Assembly (NCBI GenBank): GCA_949358305.1
Contig: OX442314.1
Location: 33,599,608 to 33,663,607, forward strand
Direction: 5' to 3'
Length of the DNA: 64,000 nucleotides
Source of the DNA: Strigamia acuminata
Taxonomy: Eukaryota; Arthropoda; Chilopoda; Geophilomorpha; Linotaeniidae
Shown here piece by piece: positions 34,201 to 43,576 of this stretch. A program made the translations under genes and the position numbers. How positions within the stretch are numbered: the first letter of the stretch is position 1; each line of letters starts with the position of its first letter. The notes under the pieces were generated by a model, which ran no database searches, was not told where the DNA came from, and saw nothing but the letters and a program-made list of their open reading frames with translations.

Positions 34201-36681
34201 GGTGATGCATCAACTGAAGAGTTGAAAAAGACAATAATTCATTGTGGTACTTGTCATATAATGAAAAATGTTAGCAAGCACTTAAACACATGGAATAAAG
34301 AAGTTAAAAAACCTTTTATGTACATGTTTAGTGCACTTCTGAATTCTACAACTCTTGATGAGTATAGGCGTCTACTGGAATGTATCATTACAATTCTTTT
34401 ATGTCCATCACAATGTGACTTTTTAACCAAATGCCTTTCGCACATGGTAGAGGTAGTCAACTGTTTAGGAATCAAACCTCTTCCAACAAATTTTGAAACA
34501 GCAGAAATTGCAGATGCCACGCACATAAATTCTAACATAGCTTGTGATGATGGTGATGATGATGATGAAACAGAAGAAGAGGCCTTACTTGCAAACAGAG
34601 AATCACCTTTCAAACGGTTGGCAGATGATGTGACATCTAAAGTTAGAACAATTTTAAATAACAATATAAAAAACAATAACAATACAAAAAATTTGTACTA
34701 TGATGAGGACATATATAAGAAATTTAAGAAATGTTATTTTGCAATCGCACCTTTGTGGACAAATCTAATGATGGGAGATATTAGCAGGCATGGTAAAACT
34801 GAGCCATATGAGTCCTACTGTCCCATCAAGGATTCCCTTAGGAAAAGTAGACCAATAAATTTTCTAGATAAACCCCCAAATACCCAAGGGATCATTGAGG
34901 TTCACCAAAAAATATTTAAATATATTCATCTGCACAATCGTGTATTCCGATTAGATGAGTTAGCAGACGAACATTACAAAGCAGTTATAGCTATGCAAAG
35001 AGAATTTAAAAAAGAACTAGCCATAAAAAATAAGAAGAAAAACAATAAGAGAGTGATTACTAAAAAACAATCCAAAATGAGTAATGAAAATGAACAGTGC
35101 ATGTTAAAAGTTAAAAAGGCAACCCAACTTGTTGTAGAAACATGGGATAGATCGCCTGCACAGACTGCAAACGAAATGCAGTCTAGAAGTAATAAAAGAA
35201 AAGGTGCGTACCAACAACCACCACGAGGAAAGAAAAATATTTTCGATCTTACCCTGAGTGTTCCCAGAAAAAAAATAACACCTACCAATCCCAATAATGC
35301 CAACAAAGTTGTGCCAATGGAAGGTTTATTGCCTAGAAGTAATAAAAGAAAAGGTGTGGACCAACAACCACCACAAGTTAAGAAAAATATAACACCTACA
35401 ATTCCCAATAATGCCAACAAAGTTGAGCCAATGGAAGATTTATTGGATCTTAATGATCCTGAATGGGTGGATATAAAAAATTCAAATGGAAAAAAACCAT
35501 ACATATTTCTGTGGGAGAACAGAAGGAGAGATGAAGCCGAGTGTATATTGAAAATAAACAATGTTTCAATTACACTTCTACAATTACAAACATTGTTGCC
35601 AAAACGGCATTTAGAAGGAGATGTACTAGACTGTTATCTCGAAGTATTGAAAGTAGACTCAAAGAATGCTATGTACGCTTTCAATAGTTATGTCTATACA
35701 AAATCCAAAAATGCAAATGCAAATTGGAAAAATTGTCTACCAAATTTGTCGGTTACACAAAATGTAAGATTTTTTGTGCTACCTGTTTGTGAGAGAAATC
35801 ATTGGAGTGTAATTGTGGTTGATATTCAAGATGAAGAAAACTATTTGTTAAACTCATTAGGCCAAACCACTGAAACTGAGAAAAAAGCATTGGAGTTTTT
35901 ACAAAAAATCCCCAATCTTTGTTCAAGGAGCCAAACATTGAAAAACTTCTATAATATAGAAATGCAAAATTTGGTGAGAACACCATGTATCATTCAGAAT
36001 AACGATTGGGACTGTGGAATATTTGTTTGTCGCTATGTTCAACAATTAATAAAGCATGACAATTTGGAATTGGAAATAAAAGAAAGTAACACAGCACGGG
36101 CAGATATTCTGCAAGAGTTAATAACTTTCTCTTCAACAGCTGCAACTGAAGAAAGTAATAATAACAATCAAGCAATTTCCTTCAGAAAAGAAATTGTTTC
36201 ATTGCATGCTGAATTAAATGACTTAATGAAATTTGATCCAAAAGAAGAAAAAATTCAAAATCTAGAATTACATCTTCAAAACCATTCATATTTTTTAAGA
36301 AATAGAAAACTAAAAAGGAAATTAAAGTTTCCTAATTTGGAACAGTCGGAAGAAAGTAAATTGCATTCACTAAGCGAGGAAGAAAAAGACAAAATATCCG
36401 AAGAATTGCACGAGATATACCTAACTCCCGATAAATGGCTAATTTCGCCAGTTGATGCAGAAAGTTTAAATGCATACCTAGATAAAGATAACGATTTTGA
36501 TGGTGTTAATAAGAGAGGAAAATCATTAAGATATTTAGGTGAAGTTTTATTGCCTGAAGTATTAATATACATTACACACCAACGTTCCGGTCTTTGCATT
36601 AAAAAATGTCGGGTCTTACTATCTTTAGAAGTCATTGGACAACAAATCAATGTAGACAATTTAGCAACACAGAAAGTTTAA
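31270..36681 (+). CDS. Giant transposon protein: PHD, USP, DDE transposase, Ulp1-like
   Basis: A single 1,803-codon ORF. Residues about 155-212 form a PHD finger (CFC, then CTDCKDWYHFSCLG, then WKCSKC). Residues about 215-475 look like a ubiquitin-specific protease (C19) with Cys223 in the GFSNCWLSSLMQALHS box, His444 (GHYLTCRWL) and Asp460/461. Residues 484-609 are three 42-aa tandem repeats. Residues about 640-1150 resemble a MULE-like RNase H-fold transposase, with a Cys-rich zinc region, D868 (FIDATG), D947 (CCDQS) and a C/H-rich insert (CGTCHIMKNVSKH). Residues about 1490-1600 match an Ulp1/C48 fold with His1511, Gln1576 and Cys1582, but Asn1528 stands where Asp is usual. Short basic stretches (for example RSNKRKG) suggest nuclear entry. 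No introns or stops. Superfamily assignment of the transposase is tentative. Confidence 0.8.
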   Translation: MVFKCKQTRDISDHDLLCAIQSEIKTKAENPIFNQWTNENCFWADILFRLDYPNKYLFREQLYDRWFRKIKKLFDESEIEIDCALPVIIPHLSSVAEIDRMDTVLALTNPRSKLRIQPQKSSKVLANKLANQSKLRKHPPKNSKVIANYSELKTFCFCKKVNDDGHYVECTDCKDWYHFSCLGVSDNDLDSINAIRTNEKWKCSKCKWKNDKPRGFVNGFSNCWLSSLMQALHSTNAIECILKVDSTSPNKCLLPFQSLLKEMDNKVVKTAIPCSLFQNLLVKTDFHIWQFTDKSDPSKQQDPIEFYNVVLARFLELLNINPFTHSTETYTCEPCKINNEMNSPLAVIYVGKNLDNTLRSINKDFFSTYTQPVQSECFRCLENTYWTKNVIKEVPETLLFSFPNKVTHVCNELEIQCENGDIWQYRLHSNILYRNIDDNDNKGHYLTCRWLDFESVVLCDDTKVEFVSVPCANQLIKQEGVAAVYNLQSKKQATEERTNCSSLVKENKITMEETDSDTESYNSPEVYNLQSKKQATEECTNCSSLVKENKITMEETDSDTESYNSPEVYNLQSKKQATEECTNCSSLVKENKITMEETDSDTESYNSPEGTDSNSETMTTNADGGVNICTSELQNEFSIKQHKWEKLTVKQKRNTLTSDWTNVFDKWLRKLNPYCTLCFKKHYVPTKNSRKIKSNTIFRTNGKCINEDCTCKFTVVMSQDLSCEVKWFGKITHKPGSYSARKISSSVRRSLKKELRYSKNPKALYFEKLKNIPEESFNAGNLTGVGLNAKIYKQIAHEARKEHRKDDNIFVSLDKIKTCIDSKNLVKPKLDGIFLQAISMHPAYYMAWTDYGIELFHKYAVTDAVFIDATGSVAHNIGGNKNKKFYYYSIIIRNPKAVNTMPCSVAELVTSQHNGPMITNFLYKFRYDEKRLYGHNGNCSPRMFCCDQSLVLINSVLFVFNLETLNEYLQRCWKILNGDASTEELKKTIIHCGTCHIMKNVSKHLNTWNKEVKKPFMYMFSALLNSTTLDEYRRLLECIITILLCPSQCDFLTKCLSHMVEVVNCLGIKPLPTNFETAEIADATHINSNIACDDGDDDDETEEEALLANRESPFKRLADDVTSKVRTILNNNIKNNNNTKNLYYDEDIYKKFKKCYFAIAPLWTNLMMGDISRHGKTEPYESYCPIKDSLRKSRPINFLDKPPNTQGIIEVHQKIFKYIHLHNRVFRLDELADEHYKAVIAMQREFKKELAIKNKKKNNKRVITKKQSKMSNENEQCMLKVKKATQLVVETWDRSPAQTANEMQSRSNKRKGAYQQPPRGKKNIFDLTLSVPRKKITPTNPNNANKVVPMEGLLPRSNKRKGVDQQPPQVKKNITPTIPNNANKVEPMEDLLDLNDPEWVDIKNSNGKKPYIFLWENRRRDEAECILKINNVSITLLQLQTLLPKRHLEGDVLDCYLEVLKVDSKNAMYAFNSYVYTKSKNANANWKNCLPNLSVTQNVRFFVLPVCERNHWSVIVVDIQDEENYLLNSLGQTTETEKKALEFLQKIPNLCSRSQTLKNFYNIEMQNLVRTPCIIQNNDWDCGIFVCRYVQQLIKHDNLELEIKESNTARADILQELITFSSTAATEESNNNNQAISFRKEIVSLHAELNDLMKFDPKEEKIQNLELHLQNHSYFLRNRKLKRKLKFPNLEQSEESKLHSLSEEEKDKISEELHEIYLTPDKWLISPVDAESLNAYLDKDNDFDGVNKRGKSLRYLGEVLLPEVLIYITHQRSGLCIKKCRVLLSLEVIGQQINVDNLATQKV
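32719..33096 (+). repeat. Three in-frame 126-bp repeats in the transposon ORF
   Basis: The period is exactly 126 bp (42 codons), starting at 32719, 32845 and 32971. Each encodes VYNLQSKKQATEE, then TNCSSLVKENKI, then TMEETDSDTESYNSPE. Repeats 2 and 3 look identical and repeat 1 differs in one visible base (CGC for TGC, Arg for Cys). The acidic DSDTES tail resembles a casein-kinase-2 substrate; that reading is inference. Confidence 0.95.
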
Positions 36682-36698
36682 ATGCGACCAATTAACAG

Positions 36699-36856
36699 TA
36701 GCTGCATTCAATAACTTTAAAACGCCTCTAAAACTCATTTTGTGTCTGCACATGTGACGTCATTCCCATCCATGTTATTCAATGGGATTGATGTCACACG
36801 TCACACGTCACACGAAACGAGTTTTAGAGGCGTTTTTGAGTTTTTGAATGCAGCTA
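36699..36856. mobile_element. MITE-like foldback element, ~158 bp
   Basis: The left end TAGCTGCATTCAA and the right end TTGAATGCAGCTA are perfect complements. Imperfect pairing continues inward (AAAACGCCTCTAAAACTC against GAGTTTTAGAGGCG, then GACGTCA-type words). It starts 18 bp after the stop codon of the giant transposon ORF, so it may be that element's 3' end or an independent insertion. The end dinucleotides allow a TA target duplication. Confidence 0.75.
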
Positions 36857-38084
36857 GTGAGATTTTTAGTGAACTTAAAGCAAATTTTGTTTTATAATCC
36901 AAATATTATGTATTAAACAGACAGTTATTTCTTTTTTCCATATTTTATTGGTATATTTCTAAAAAAATAAAATTTTGAAAGTAAAATTGGAAATGTAAAC
37001 AAATTTGAGAAAAAAATAATTTAATATTTACACCAAATTTTTGATGCAAAAATACATTTTTTTGGCAAAAAACACGATTTTTTAGGCAAAAAAAGCAAAT
37101 TTTTACTTTTTATTTTGTTAATCAATATAGTTTTTTTTCATACTTTTAACACAAGTTTGATTTGTTCTATACCAAACAAGAAAAACAAAACTCCTGTGAT
37201 GGTTTGGGACCTTGACGTGGTACAGGAGCTTAGTTATAGTGAATTAATAAAATCATGGCTCCATTCTTAACTTTTAGTTAGGATTGTTGATTTTACTAAC
37301 GCTATATGATACTAACACCAAACCGAGATTGCAGATTTTAAATCACTGCCAAAAACCACTATCGGCATGAAAGCCTTTTTTCAAAAACATAGTTTTTTTG
37401 TTTTACTTGCCTCATCTGAAGGCAATTTGAAAATAAAAAATAAAAAACGAGGATAACAAAATAAACAACCTTTTTATTCCACGGGTTAATGATAACGAAA
37501 GCAAAATACACACAAATCATTGGTTGTAGCAGAAGCCACGCATGCGCATATCCGAAAACGGCACGCGCCAAGCCTCTGTCGGCAAAATTATAAGTTGATA
37601 ACAATTCGTTGCTATGCAACGGAGGAAAGATGAAATCACAGCAAGTTTGGCATTAAACAGAAAATACACTAAATTACAGTTGAAATAGGTCAAAATGACC
37701 ACAAAGACACAGTGAATAAAAAACGCAATTGTTAATAGGTTCGAAAATAATTCTAAATACATGAAAAATGACAAGAACGGAGTTCGCACTCCAAAGATCG
37801 GGCGCAGCCAATCAGAGCGCAGCATCGAAGCGGTTGAGATCAAGTTTGAATTCAAACCTGACCAAACCAAACAAAATGTATTTTATAAACACACATAATC
37901 ATAAAAATCAAATAGTATTTCTAGCAGTTCAAAACAATAAAATGAAAAGAGAAAATTAAACTAAAAGCATTAAAAAATTAGCATTGGATCTGAAATGTAA
38001 ACAAAAGATTAAAGTCAATAATAAATATGAAATTAAAGAATAAATACATCTTAAATCACGAAAAAAAGAAGGATATTCCACTGA
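36857..38084. other. No supported gene
   Basis: AT-rich, with a partial copy (37366-37408) of the segment at 30746-30788. Short frames at 37.5-37.9 kb have no recognisable domain. Confidence 0.5.
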
Positions 38085-38159
38085 GAGTTGCCAGGAAGCC
38101 GAATGGCCAAAGCAACCCACCGAGATACGCAGAGAAGCCCTTCACACAATTCTGAAAGC

Positions 38160-40850
38160 TGGAAAAAAATTCCAAACTTTTTCATTTTTGGTTTTTAAAA
38201 GTGCAGATGACAGACAAGGTCTGTTTGCACATTCTGGCCAATTTCCATGAATATTCTATGTAGGGGTCGTGATAAAACCCCGTTTTTCTGTTTTTTGGAC
38301 CAAAAACAGGTGAAAAAAATTCCAAACTTTTTCATTTTTGGATTCATGGGGGTTTTTAAAAGTGCAGATGACAGACAAGGTCTGTGTGCACATTCTGGCC
38401 AATTTCCATGAATATTCTATGTAGGGGTCGTGATAAAACCCCGTTTTTCTGTTTTTTGGACCAAAAACAGGTGAAAAAAATTCCAAACTTTTTCATTTTT
38501 GGATTCATGGGGGTTTTTAAAAGTGCAGATGACAGACAAGGTCTGTTTGCACATTCTGGCCAATTTCCATGAATATTCTATGTAGGGGTCGTGATAAAAC
38601 CCCGTTTTTCTGTTTTTTGGACCAAAAACAGGTGAAAAAAATTCCAAACTTTTTCATTTTTGGATTCATGGGGGTTTTTAAAAGTGCAGATGACAGACAA
38701 GGTCTGTGTGCACATTCTGGCCAATTTCCATGAATATTCTATGTAGGGGTCGTGATAAAACCCCGTTTTTCTGTTTTTTGGACCAAAAACAGGTGAAAAA
38801 AATTCCAAACTTTTTCATTTTTGGATTCATGGGGGTTTTTAAAAGTGCAGATGACAGACAAGGTCTGTGTGCACATTCTGGCCAATTTCCATGAATATTC
38901 TATGTAGGGGTCGTGATAAAACCCCGTTTTTCTGTTTTTTGGACCAAAAACAGGTGAAAAAAATTCCAAACTTTTTCATTTTTGGATTCATGGGGGTTTT
39001 TAAAAGTGCAGATGACAGACAAGGTCTGTGTGCACATTCTGGCCAATTTCCATGAATATTCTATGTAGGGGTCGTGATAAAACCCCGTTTTTCTGTTTTT
39101 TGGACCAAAAACAGGTGAAAAAAATTCCAAACTTTTTCATTTTTGGATTCATGGGGGTTTTTAAAAGTGCAGATGACAGACAAGGTCTGTTTGCACATTC
39201 TGGCCAATTTCCATGAATATTCTATGTAGGGGTCGTGATAAAACCCCGTTTTTCTGTTTTTTGGACCAAAAACAGGTGAAAAAAATTCCAAACTTTTTCA
39301 TTTTTGGATTCATGGGGGTTTTTAAAAGTGCAGATGACAGACAAGGTCTGTGTGCACATTCTGGCCAATTTCCATGAATATTCTATGTAGGGGTCGTGAT
39401 AAAACCCCGTTTTTCTGTTTTTTGGACCAAAAACAGGTGAAAAAAATTCCAAACTTTTTCATTTTTGGATTCATGGGGGTTTTTAAAAGTGCAGATGACA
39501 GACAAGGTCTGTGTGCACATTCTGGCCAATTTCCATGAATATTCTATGTAGGGGTCGTGATAAAACCCCGTTTTTCTGTTTTTTGGACCAAAAACAGGTG
39601 AAAAAAATTCCAAACTTTTTCATTTTTGGATTCATGGGGGTTTTTAAAAGTGCAGATGACAGACAAGGTCTGTTTGCACATTCTGGCCAATTTCCATGAA
39701 TATTCTATGTAGGGGTCGTGATAAAACCCCGTTTTTCTGTTTTTTGGACCAAAAACAGGTGAAAAAAATTCCAAACTTTTTCATTTTTGGATTCATGGGG
39801 GTTTTTAAAAGTGCAGATGACAGACAAGGTCTGTGTGCACATTCTGGCCAATTTCCATGAATATTCTATGTAGGGGTCGTGATAAAACCCCGTTTTTCTG
39901 TTTTTTGGACCAAAAACAGGTGAAAAAAATTCCAAACTTTTTCATTTTTGGATTCATGGGGGTTTTTAAAAGTGCAGATGACAGACAAGGTCTGTGTGCA
40001 CATTCTGGCCAATTTCCATGAATATTCTATGTAGGGGTCGTGATAAAACCCGGTTTTTCTGTTTTTTGGACCAAAAACAGGTGAAAAAAATTCCAAACTT
40101 TTTCATTTTTGGATTCATGGGGGTTTTTAAAAGTGCAGATGACAGACAAGGTCTGTGTGCACATTCTGGCCAATTTCCATGAATATTCTATGTAGGGGTC
40201 GTGATAAAACCCCGTTTTTCTGTTTTTTGGACCAAAAACAGGTGAAAAAAATTCCAAACTTTTTCATTTTTGGATTCATGGGGGTTTTTAAAAGTGCAGA
40301 TGACAGACAAGGTCTGTTTGCACATTCTGGCCAATTTCCATGAATATTCTATGTAGGGGTCGTGATAAAACCCGGTTTTTCTGTTTTTTGGACCAAAAAC
40401 AGGTGAAAAAAATTCCAAACTTTTTCATTTTTGGATTCATGGGGGTTTTTAAAAGTGCAGATGACAGACAAGGTCTGTGTGCACATTCTGGCCAATTTCC
40501 ATGAATATTCTATGTAGGGGTCGTGATAAAACTCCGTTTTTCTGTTTTTTGGACCAAAAACAGGTGAAAAAAATTCCAAACTTTTTCATTTTTGGATTCA
40601 TGGGGGTTTTTAAAAGTGCAGATGACAGACAAGGTCTGTTTGCACATTCTGGCCAATTTCCATGAATATTCTATGTAGGGGTCGTGATAAAACCCGGTTT
40701 TTCTGTTTTTTGGACCAAAAACAGGTGAAAAAAATTCCAAACTTTTTCATTTTTGGATTCATGGGGGTTTTTAAAAGTGCAGATGACAGACAAGGTCTGT
40801 GTGCACATTCTGGCCAATTTCCATGAATATTCTATGTAGGGGTCGTGAGA
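38160..40850 (+). repeat. Satellite array, 161-bp monomer, ~17 copies
   Basis: The monomer period is exactly 161 bp. Each unit contains ATTCTATGTAGGGGTCGTG, a GTTTTTTGG-A-CCAAAAAC inverted repeat, and ACAGACAAGGTCTGT, another inverted repeat. Copies differ at very few sites, such as TCTGTTTGC against TCTGTGTGC and CCCCG against CCCGG, which gives partial higher-order periodicity. The first unit lacks the GATTCATGGGG block. Because 161 is not a multiple of 3, each unit restarts a 62- and a 76-codon ORF on opposite strands; these are by-products. AAGCCGAATGGCCAAAGCAA (38096-38115) and TAGCCGAATAGCCAAAGCAA (40892-40911) flank the array in direct orientation. Confidence 0.97.
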
Positions 40851-41089
40851 AATAGATGTGTCTGTCAAATTTTCATGCAAGCTGCGCAGGGTAGCCGAAT
40901 AGCCAAAGCAACCCAACATGGATTAAAAGAGTCAAAATATGGAAGTGGGTCACAGAACAAGAAGTAGGTCACATTCCAAAGATTAAATTCCAATAAATAC
41001 GTTATTGCATTGTTACTGGATTAAAGCAGAGATAATCTGAAGTGAACTCATTTCACATTCTGAACACATTCTGATCACAACTGATCAGG

Positions 41090-42646
41090 ATGCAGTCACA
41101 AAACGGCGGCTGGGACGGCAACTCGAACGGCGATTGGGACGGCAACTCGAACGGCGGCTGGGACGGCAACTGGAGCGGCAACGGCGGCCAAGGCAACGGC
41201 GGCTGGAACGGCAACGGCTGGAACGGCAACGGCGGCCGCGGCAACGGCTGGAACGGCAACGGCGGCCGCGGCAACGGCTGGAACGGCAACGGCTGGAACG
41301 GCAACGGCGGCCGCGGCAACGGCTGGAACGGCAACGGCGGCCGCGGCAACGGCGGCTGGAACGACAACGGCGGCCGCGGCAACGGCGGCTGGACATGGGC
41401 TATCGAACGAGATATTGAACGGGATATTGAACAGGCTGTCGCACGGGCTCTCGCACCGATCGCCGCATCTGCAATCGCAATCTCACCTGCAGACTATTTA
41501 AAAGAGTTGGAAAAATTGAATTCCGACGTATCTTTTATAGATACTCACTGCCATTTGGATATTTTATTCAAACAAACATGCTTTAGAAAGGTAACAAAAA
41601 TCTCTTCAAAAATTTACGATAGGGTTTTAATTATTTTATTTCCGTTTCAGATTTCACATTCAGCGTATCAGAAACTTCATCAAAGTAGTTATCCGTCATG
41701 TTACGAAGGTTGTGTGGCTGTATTTAGCGACCCTAAAACGTTTAAAGAGGTAAATTGACCATGAAATTTCTTTAGGACTAAATTATTTAATTTTTAATTC
41801 ATTTAGGACACGTGGAAGGAAATACTCGAAGAAGATAAGGTTTGGGCAGCATTTGGTTGTCATCCCCATAACGCTAATTCGTACAGCTATAAGATTGAGA
41901 ATGACATGAAAATTGCATTAAAACATGAAAAGGTTGTCGCGTTAGGTGAGATTGGATTGGATTATTCAAGCAGGTAAAAATTTATATTTCTAAAAACTAA
42001 GCATACGTGATTTTTATTCAATTTTTTTTTCTAGAAATTATTCAAACCGTCAAACACAAAAAAAGGTTTTCCGCAGACAACTGAAATTAGCAAAACAGTT
42101 GAATTTACCCGTTGTAATCCATTCACGAGATGCTGCCAAAGACACGTTAAAAATCATGAAAAAGGTATATTGATGGTTTAAAATTTTTATGATGTCTTTC
42201 AAACTTCTAATGCCATTTTTATTCCTAGATTTTACCACGGGATTTCAAGATTCACAGACATTGCTTTACTACAGATTGGACCGAAGCACAAATATGGCTA
42301 AAAGAGTTTACTAATTTATATTTAGGCCTCACCAATTTAGTTACGTTTGAAGACGCCGTAGAACTTCATGAGGTGGCAAGGAAAATTCCACTCGAGAAGT
42401 TACTACTCGAAACCGATGCTCCGTATTTTGTACCCAGATTGGTAAGTTTAGATTTCATTTATTGTTTGACTTGTAATTAATACGGAGAAATATTTTTACT
42501 TTTTTTAGGAAAGCAAAGGTAATAGACGATCACATCCAGGGATGGCTATTCACGTAGCGTTACAAGTGGCTTCGTTACGTTCTGAGCCGTTAGAAACAAT
42601 TCTGAAATCAACCAGAGAGAACACTAAAAATATGTACGGCATTTAG
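41090..42646 (+). CDS. TATDN2: TatD-family nuclease (TATDN2-like), 6 exons
   Basis: Exons are 41090-41590, 41651-41749, 41807-41973, 42035-42164, 42229-42441 and 42509-42646, all joined by GT-AG introns in phase, giving 415 aa. Residues 1-100 are Gly/Asn/Trp-rich repeats (GNGWNGNGGRGN). The enzyme domain starts at FIDTHCHLDILF. The metal ligands of this amidohydrolase-fold DNase family are all present: H153, H155, E248 (GEIGLDY), H285 (VIHSRD), H310 (HRHCFT) and D362 (LLETDAPY). GCHPHNA and HPGMAIHV fit the TATDN2 branch best. Such enzymes are Mg-dependent nucleases implicated in DNA repair or RNA cleavage. An inverted, deleted copy of the locus is at 26.9-28.0 kb. The Gly/Asn region is unusual and rich in repeats. 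Confidence 0.93.
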
Positions 42647-43576
42647 ATAACAACTTTTGTTGTAATTAAACGTTTTATCTTACAGTGAAGTAATGAATCA
42701 TTATGACAATGACTTTTTTGTTTCAAAATTAATAATTGTAACTTAAGTAATAGAAGAAATAAAATGAAATAAAAAAAAAGACCTAGTCTTTGTTAATTGT
42801 TACTCTCTTTAGTCTTTTTGCACAAATAAAGTGTCATTTCAAGATAGTAAAGTACGAATTACTGAATCTAAAGCGCCGCCTTGGCGCTTTACTGCAACGC
42901 ACCAGGCAAAGTTGATAAACCCCGTCATGGAAACGTTCAAAAATACGAGTCAGCAACGTTATAGTGTAATTTTATCAAATTTTCATTTTCATTTAAATAC
43001 AAATAAATAAGTTTACCTGATATTTTACAAATTTCACTGAAATTTTACAAATTCCACTGGAAATTAAAATTCGCTCTGCAATTCCTCGACGAATTTGTAG
43101 GATTAGCGGTGATTTAAAGTTGTTTTTGCTTGTTTTGAGAAGTATGCACAAAAAAGTGCGTGACACCTTCGAACTTCGGCAGGAAAGCCGCCTTTGCCTC
43201 AGAATGAATACAAAATTTTATTTTTGGAAATTTTTTTTATATTTTTTTTATTTTTTTTATTTTATTTTATTTTATTTTATTTTATTTCTTATTTTAAACC
43301 ACCTTTAAATAATAAATAATAGACCTAAGCAATCCAATTCCTTCCAAATCTACCATTGCGCCGCCTTTTAGTGTTATCGCTTATCGATCGACTAAGTCTG
43401 GTTTCCCTGCGAATCTGGTGCTGGCGAATCTGGTGCCAACTATACGTTAGTTAAAAGTTCCTGTATGTTCAGTGTCGCCATCTTTCAACTTCCTTAAATC
43501 AGTTGGTTTGTCAGCATCAGAATCTCGGCCTGAAAAAGTATAAATTTACAGATCACCCCCAACTTTTTAACAAGAA
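42647..43576. other. Intergenic between TATDN2-like gene and eIF1A
   Basis: An A-rich polyadenylation-like stretch follows at about 42750-42780. A (TTTTA)n run at 43255-43290 leads into 43291-43441, which is repeated in inverse at 26881-27060. A conserved-looking word TCGCTCTGCAATTCCTCGACG (43067-43087) also occurs in reverse near 28813-28833. No gene seen. Confidence 0.6.

Noticed and set aside
38160-40850. CRISPR-like array
   Set aside because: Monomers are contiguous with no variable spacers, and the genome is eukaryotic.
38256-40919. Sixteen repeated 76-aa ORFs and matching 62-aa ORFs
   Set aside because: They are generated by the 161-bp satellite; the period is not a multiple of three, so each unit restarts the same accidental frame.
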